Assembly: GCA_910577785.1 (NCBI GenBank)
Contig: CAJTNT010000051.1
Location: 1-23,745 of the forward strand
DNA length: 23,745 nt
Source of the DNA: an uncultured Lachnospiraceae bacterium
Lineage (GTDB): Bacteria > Bacillota > Clostridia > Lachnospirales > Lachnospiraceae
Direction: 5' to 3'
Positions 22,277-23,745 of the stretch are shown in pieces. The notes beneath the pieces are model-generated. The model made no database searches. It was not told the DNA's origin and saw only the letters and a program-made list of their open reading frames with translations. How positions within the stretch are numbered: the first letter of the stretch is position 1; each line of letters begins with the position of its first letter. The translations under genes were made by a program, and so were the position numbers.

Positions 22277-23173
22277 ATGAAAAAGAATGATTATAAGGCC
22301 ATGGCAATTGCCATTGCAATCGGGCTTGCCACAACGCCAAGTGTAAGCTTTGCGGCAGAAATGGGGCATGAGTCTGTGGATGAAGCCATTGAGGAATCAA
22401 TGGAAGAAGGCCTGGAAGAAGAGATAGACGTTGATGGCGAGTGGGAAGATGATACGGAGGATGCAGGCGGATGGGAAGATGATACGGAAGATATAGAGGA
22501 CGGCTGGGAAGAGGAAGACTGGGAAGAGGACGGCTGGGGAGAGGAAGAGGAAGACTGGGAAGACGAAGGCTGGGGAGAGGAAGAGGAAGACTGGGAAGAC
22601 GAAGGCTGGGGAGAGGATGAGGATGACTGGGTGTGTGGCAGCGATGATGAACAGAGCAGAAAATGGCCATATGAATACGCAGAAGATGCGGATAATTATC
22701 CAGGTATAGCAGAGGAAGCGCCAGCAGATCCGGCAGATCCAACTTACGCAGTGGATGAAGCAGAGGCTCCGGTTTGCCAGAAAGAAGCAGTGCCGGATGA
22801 TAAGACGCCTTATGTAGCAGACAGTAATCCGGCGGCAGGCGGCATTCGAAACACACAAAGCAGCAATCCTGCCTCCAAGACAATACAAAAAGCCAGCAAG
22901 AATTTAATCAGGCATAGCGCTTCCATACAGGCAGAATATGCTGCTTCCAAAGACAATGCGTTGGCTGGGTTATATCAGGCAGAAGGGAAGATAAAGCTGT
23001 ATTCTGGCGCAGGGGAAAAGAAGGCGGTTCTTGCAGCAGCAGAGAAAGATGCAAAGATCTATTGCTATGGGTATTATACAGAGAAAGATGGTGAGAATTG
23101 GCTGTATGTGGAATATTTCCAGGATGGAGCCGTTTATACGGGGTTCTGTAAAGCCAGTATGCTAAAGCGTTAG
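22277..23173 (+). CDS. secreted acidic Trp-repeat protein with SH3-like C-terminus
   Basis: The 298-residue protein has a signal peptide (MKKNDYKAMAIAIAIGLATT, cleavage probably after SFAA). Residues 32-118 are almost entirely Glu, Asp, Gly and Trp, with ten Trp in regular spacing and 12-residue units GWGEEEEDWEDE (86-97 and 98-109). A low-complexity linker follows. The last 60 residues (KIKLYSGAG, GENWLYVEYFQDGAVYTGFCKASMLKR) resemble a bacterial SH3 domain, which usually binds cell wall. AGGAGG (22264-22269) lies 7 nt before ATG 22277; a 2-codon ORF (22272-22280) overlaps the start. It probably shares a transcript with the basic Ig-like gene 23 nt upstream. The acidic Trp block could bind cations, a basic partner or a polymer. 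I recognise no named family for it. Confidence 0.72.
   Translation: MKKNDYKAMAIAIAIGLATTPSVSFAAEMGHESVDEAIEESMEEGLEEEIDVDGEWEDDTEDAGGWEDDTEDIEDGWEEEDWEEDGWGEEEEDWEDEGWGEEEEDWEDEGWGEDEDDWVCGSDDEQSRKWPYEYAEDADNYPGIAEEAPADPADPTYAVDEAEAPVCQKEAVPDDKTPYVADSNPAAGGIRNTQSSNPASKTIQKASKNLIRHSASIQAEYAASKDNALAGLYQAEGKIKLYSGAGEKKAVLAAAEKDAKIYCYGYYTEKDGENWLYVEYFQDGAVYTGFCKASMLKR
22532..22630 (+). repeat. 36-bp tandem repeat encoding GWGEEEEDWEDE
   Basis: Two 36-bp units (22532-22567 and 22568-22603) are nearly identical, and a partial third (22604-22630) is diverged. They encode the Trp/Glu repeats. Shorter related units upstream (from about 22439) suggest growth by repeated duplication. Confidence 0.88.
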
Positions 23174-23198
23174 GCAGCCGTAAAATAGCGGTGTACAA

Positions 23199-23244
23199 GA
23201 ATGCGTTCCTGCTGAACAAGCGCCGCTGCAATTAGCAGGCCTGC
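23199..23244. repeat. palindrome-rich segment with the shared gaatgcg motif
   Basis: gaatgcgttcctgc (23199-23212) matches 18619-18632 with one change. It is flanked by agcggtg (upstream, near 23187) and cgccgct (23221-23227), which can pair with one G-U. gcaggcctgc (23235-23244) is a perfect 10-bp palindrome. The segment lies just after the acidic protein gene, the same gene-end setting as the copies near 18619 and 18760. Confidence 0.45.
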
Positions 23245-23317
23245 ACGATGAAATATTCCATAGTACATTACTTGACGAAAGTTGTTTGGTTCCATAGTGT
23301 GTATTACATTACGTTAG

Positions 23318-23359
23318 AAAAAGGCTTTTGGTGGTAAGATAACCGCTGAGAGCCTTTTT
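23318..23359. terminator. bidirectional intrinsic terminator
   Basis: aaaaaggct (23318-23326) pairs with agccttttt (23351-23359), with a further inner pairing of ggtggt and aaccgc. T-runs follow on both strands. It should end transcription of the secreted-protein pair. Confidence 0.85.
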
Positions 23360-23382
23360 GCTTAAGGTAATAAAGTAAATTA

Positions 23383-23416
23383 TTACTATTCACGGTCTAG
23401 GAGCTGCCCATAGTAA
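23383..23416. repeat. 34-bp element with 7-bp inverted ends, dispersed copy
   Basis: ttactat (23383-23389) and atagtaa (23410-23416) are perfect inverted ends. The first 20 bp match the complement of 7393-7412 at 19 of 20 positions. It lies immediately before a truncated ATPase fragment, so it may mark a recombination or insertion junction. Confidence 0.6.
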
Positions 23417-23424
23417 CAAGTTAT

Positions 23425-23694
23425 GTGTTATTTGTTAAGGATAAAAACTTGGCGAATCCAGTTAACTTTTCGATGATGTCAGATGGAGCTAAGAGAGTAT
23501 TTATGATATTGACTAAGATAATTGTGTCCAGTGTCAGCAATATTTCATTGATAGCGATGGAAGAGCCAGAGAACTCTGTTCATCCAAAACTGTTTCAAGC
23601 ATATATACAAATTATAAGTCAGCTTTTGGATGATTGCAAGATAATTATTACAAGTCATTCTCCGTACATTATTAGTTATTTAGACCTTTCATGA
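23425..23694 (+). pseudogene. C-terminal fragment of an AAA/OLD-type ABC ATPase
   Basis: About 90 residues show the end of an AAA_15/AAA_21-type ATPase. A signature-like SDGAKR is followed by a Walker B segment (LIAMEEPENSVHP) and the H-loop TSHSPYII. The Walker A and the whole N-terminal half are missing. The frame opens only at 23401, directly after the 34-bp repeat, and the apparent start is a GTG without a ribosome site. The frame also ends soon after the H-loop. The region is much more AT-rich than the neighbouring genes. Such ATPases occur in anti-phage and mobile-element systems, so this is probably acquired and decayed DNA. An alternative is an intact small ORF of unknown use. Confidence 0.7.
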
Positions 23695-23704
23695 TTTAGG
23701 TGTC

Positions 23705-23722
23705 AAAAGGTACGTCCTTTTT
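23705..23722 (+). terminator. small hairpin with T-run
   Basis: aaaagg (23705-23710) pairs with cctttt (23716-23721) around a 5-nt loop and ends in T residues, 11 nt past the fragment's stop codon. The stem is only 6 bp, so this is a weak call. Confidence 0.35.
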
Positions 23723-23732
23723 GAACGATAAT

Positions 23733-23745
23733 TGTTCTTTGAAAA
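23733..23745 (+). promoter_or_regulatory. boxA-like motif at the window edge
   Basis: TGTTCTTTGAAAA resembles the boxA antitermination element found in rRNA leaders and spacers of Firmicutes and upstream of some mobile-element transcripts. It is cut by the end of the window, so its context cannot be read. Confidence 0.35.

Noticed and set aside
23272..23300. TTGACG followed by TAGTGT as a promoter for the ATPase fragment
   Set aside because: The -10 matches poorly and a strong terminator (23318-23359) lies between it and the fragment.

Overview
The window looks like chromosome from a Gram-positive, spore-forming Clostridia species, most likely a gut Lachnospiraceae. The GC content of the coding regions is near 50%, Shine-Dalgarno sites are strong AGGAGG types, promoters are sigma-A type, and the tRNA genes do not encode CCA. 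Gene content fits: a LysM/GH18 spore-type hydrolase, uppP-pth-mfd, a PrsA-like lipoprotein foldase, a heterodimeric ABC exporter, and a teichoic-acid-like polymerase. The species call is inference.

Layout. (1) 82-735: a promoter drives tRNA-Asp, tRNA-Val and tRNA-Leu. A gene-poor segment of about 300 bp follows, bounded by a 21-bp repeat of the tRNA-Leu 3' end, which looks like the scar of an integrated element. (2) 765-1904, minus: spore-type glycoside hydrolase. (3) 2176-7275: uppP, pth and mfd. (4) 7490-14574: a run of same-strand genes with short gaps. These are a PrsA-like lipoprotein, a flavin transferase (ApbE), a NusG-II domain protein, a Gx-family membrane protein, and two ABC half-transporters whose motif defects are complementary. 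The ApbE/NusG-II/Gx trio matches part of the flavin-based extracellular electron transfer locus of Gram-positives. (5) 14736-15863, minus: a DUF362 protein with two ferredoxin clusters. (6) 16261-20129: cell-envelope glycopolymer genes. One is a 784-residue fusion of a polysaccharide pyruvyl transferase and a CDP-glycerol glycerophosphotransferase, joined by a very basic linker. The convergent gene is a family-2 glycosyltransferase with a coiled-coil repeat tail. (7) 20448-21274: a small DUF4190-like membrane protein and a minus-strand XRE regulator. (8) 21543-23173: two adjacent secreted proteins of opposite charge, a basic Ig-like protein and a Trp/Glu/Asp-repeat protein with an SH3-like end. 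(9) 23383-23745: a short dispersed repeat, an AT-rich fragment of an AAA/OLD-type ATPase, and a boxA-like motif at the window edge, suggesting the start of an accessory region.

How the parts may work together. Region 4 could supply secreted-protein folding, extracytoplasmic flavinylation and export. Regions 6 and 8 point to surface polymer and surface protein functions. UppP regenerates the undecaprenyl carrier used for such polymers. I saw no CRISPR array, complete transposase or rRNA gene. Several short inverted or tandem repeats in the spacers (7321-7413, 10365-10429, 12727-12799, 18619-18779, 23199-23244, 23383-23416) are not explained by the genes.
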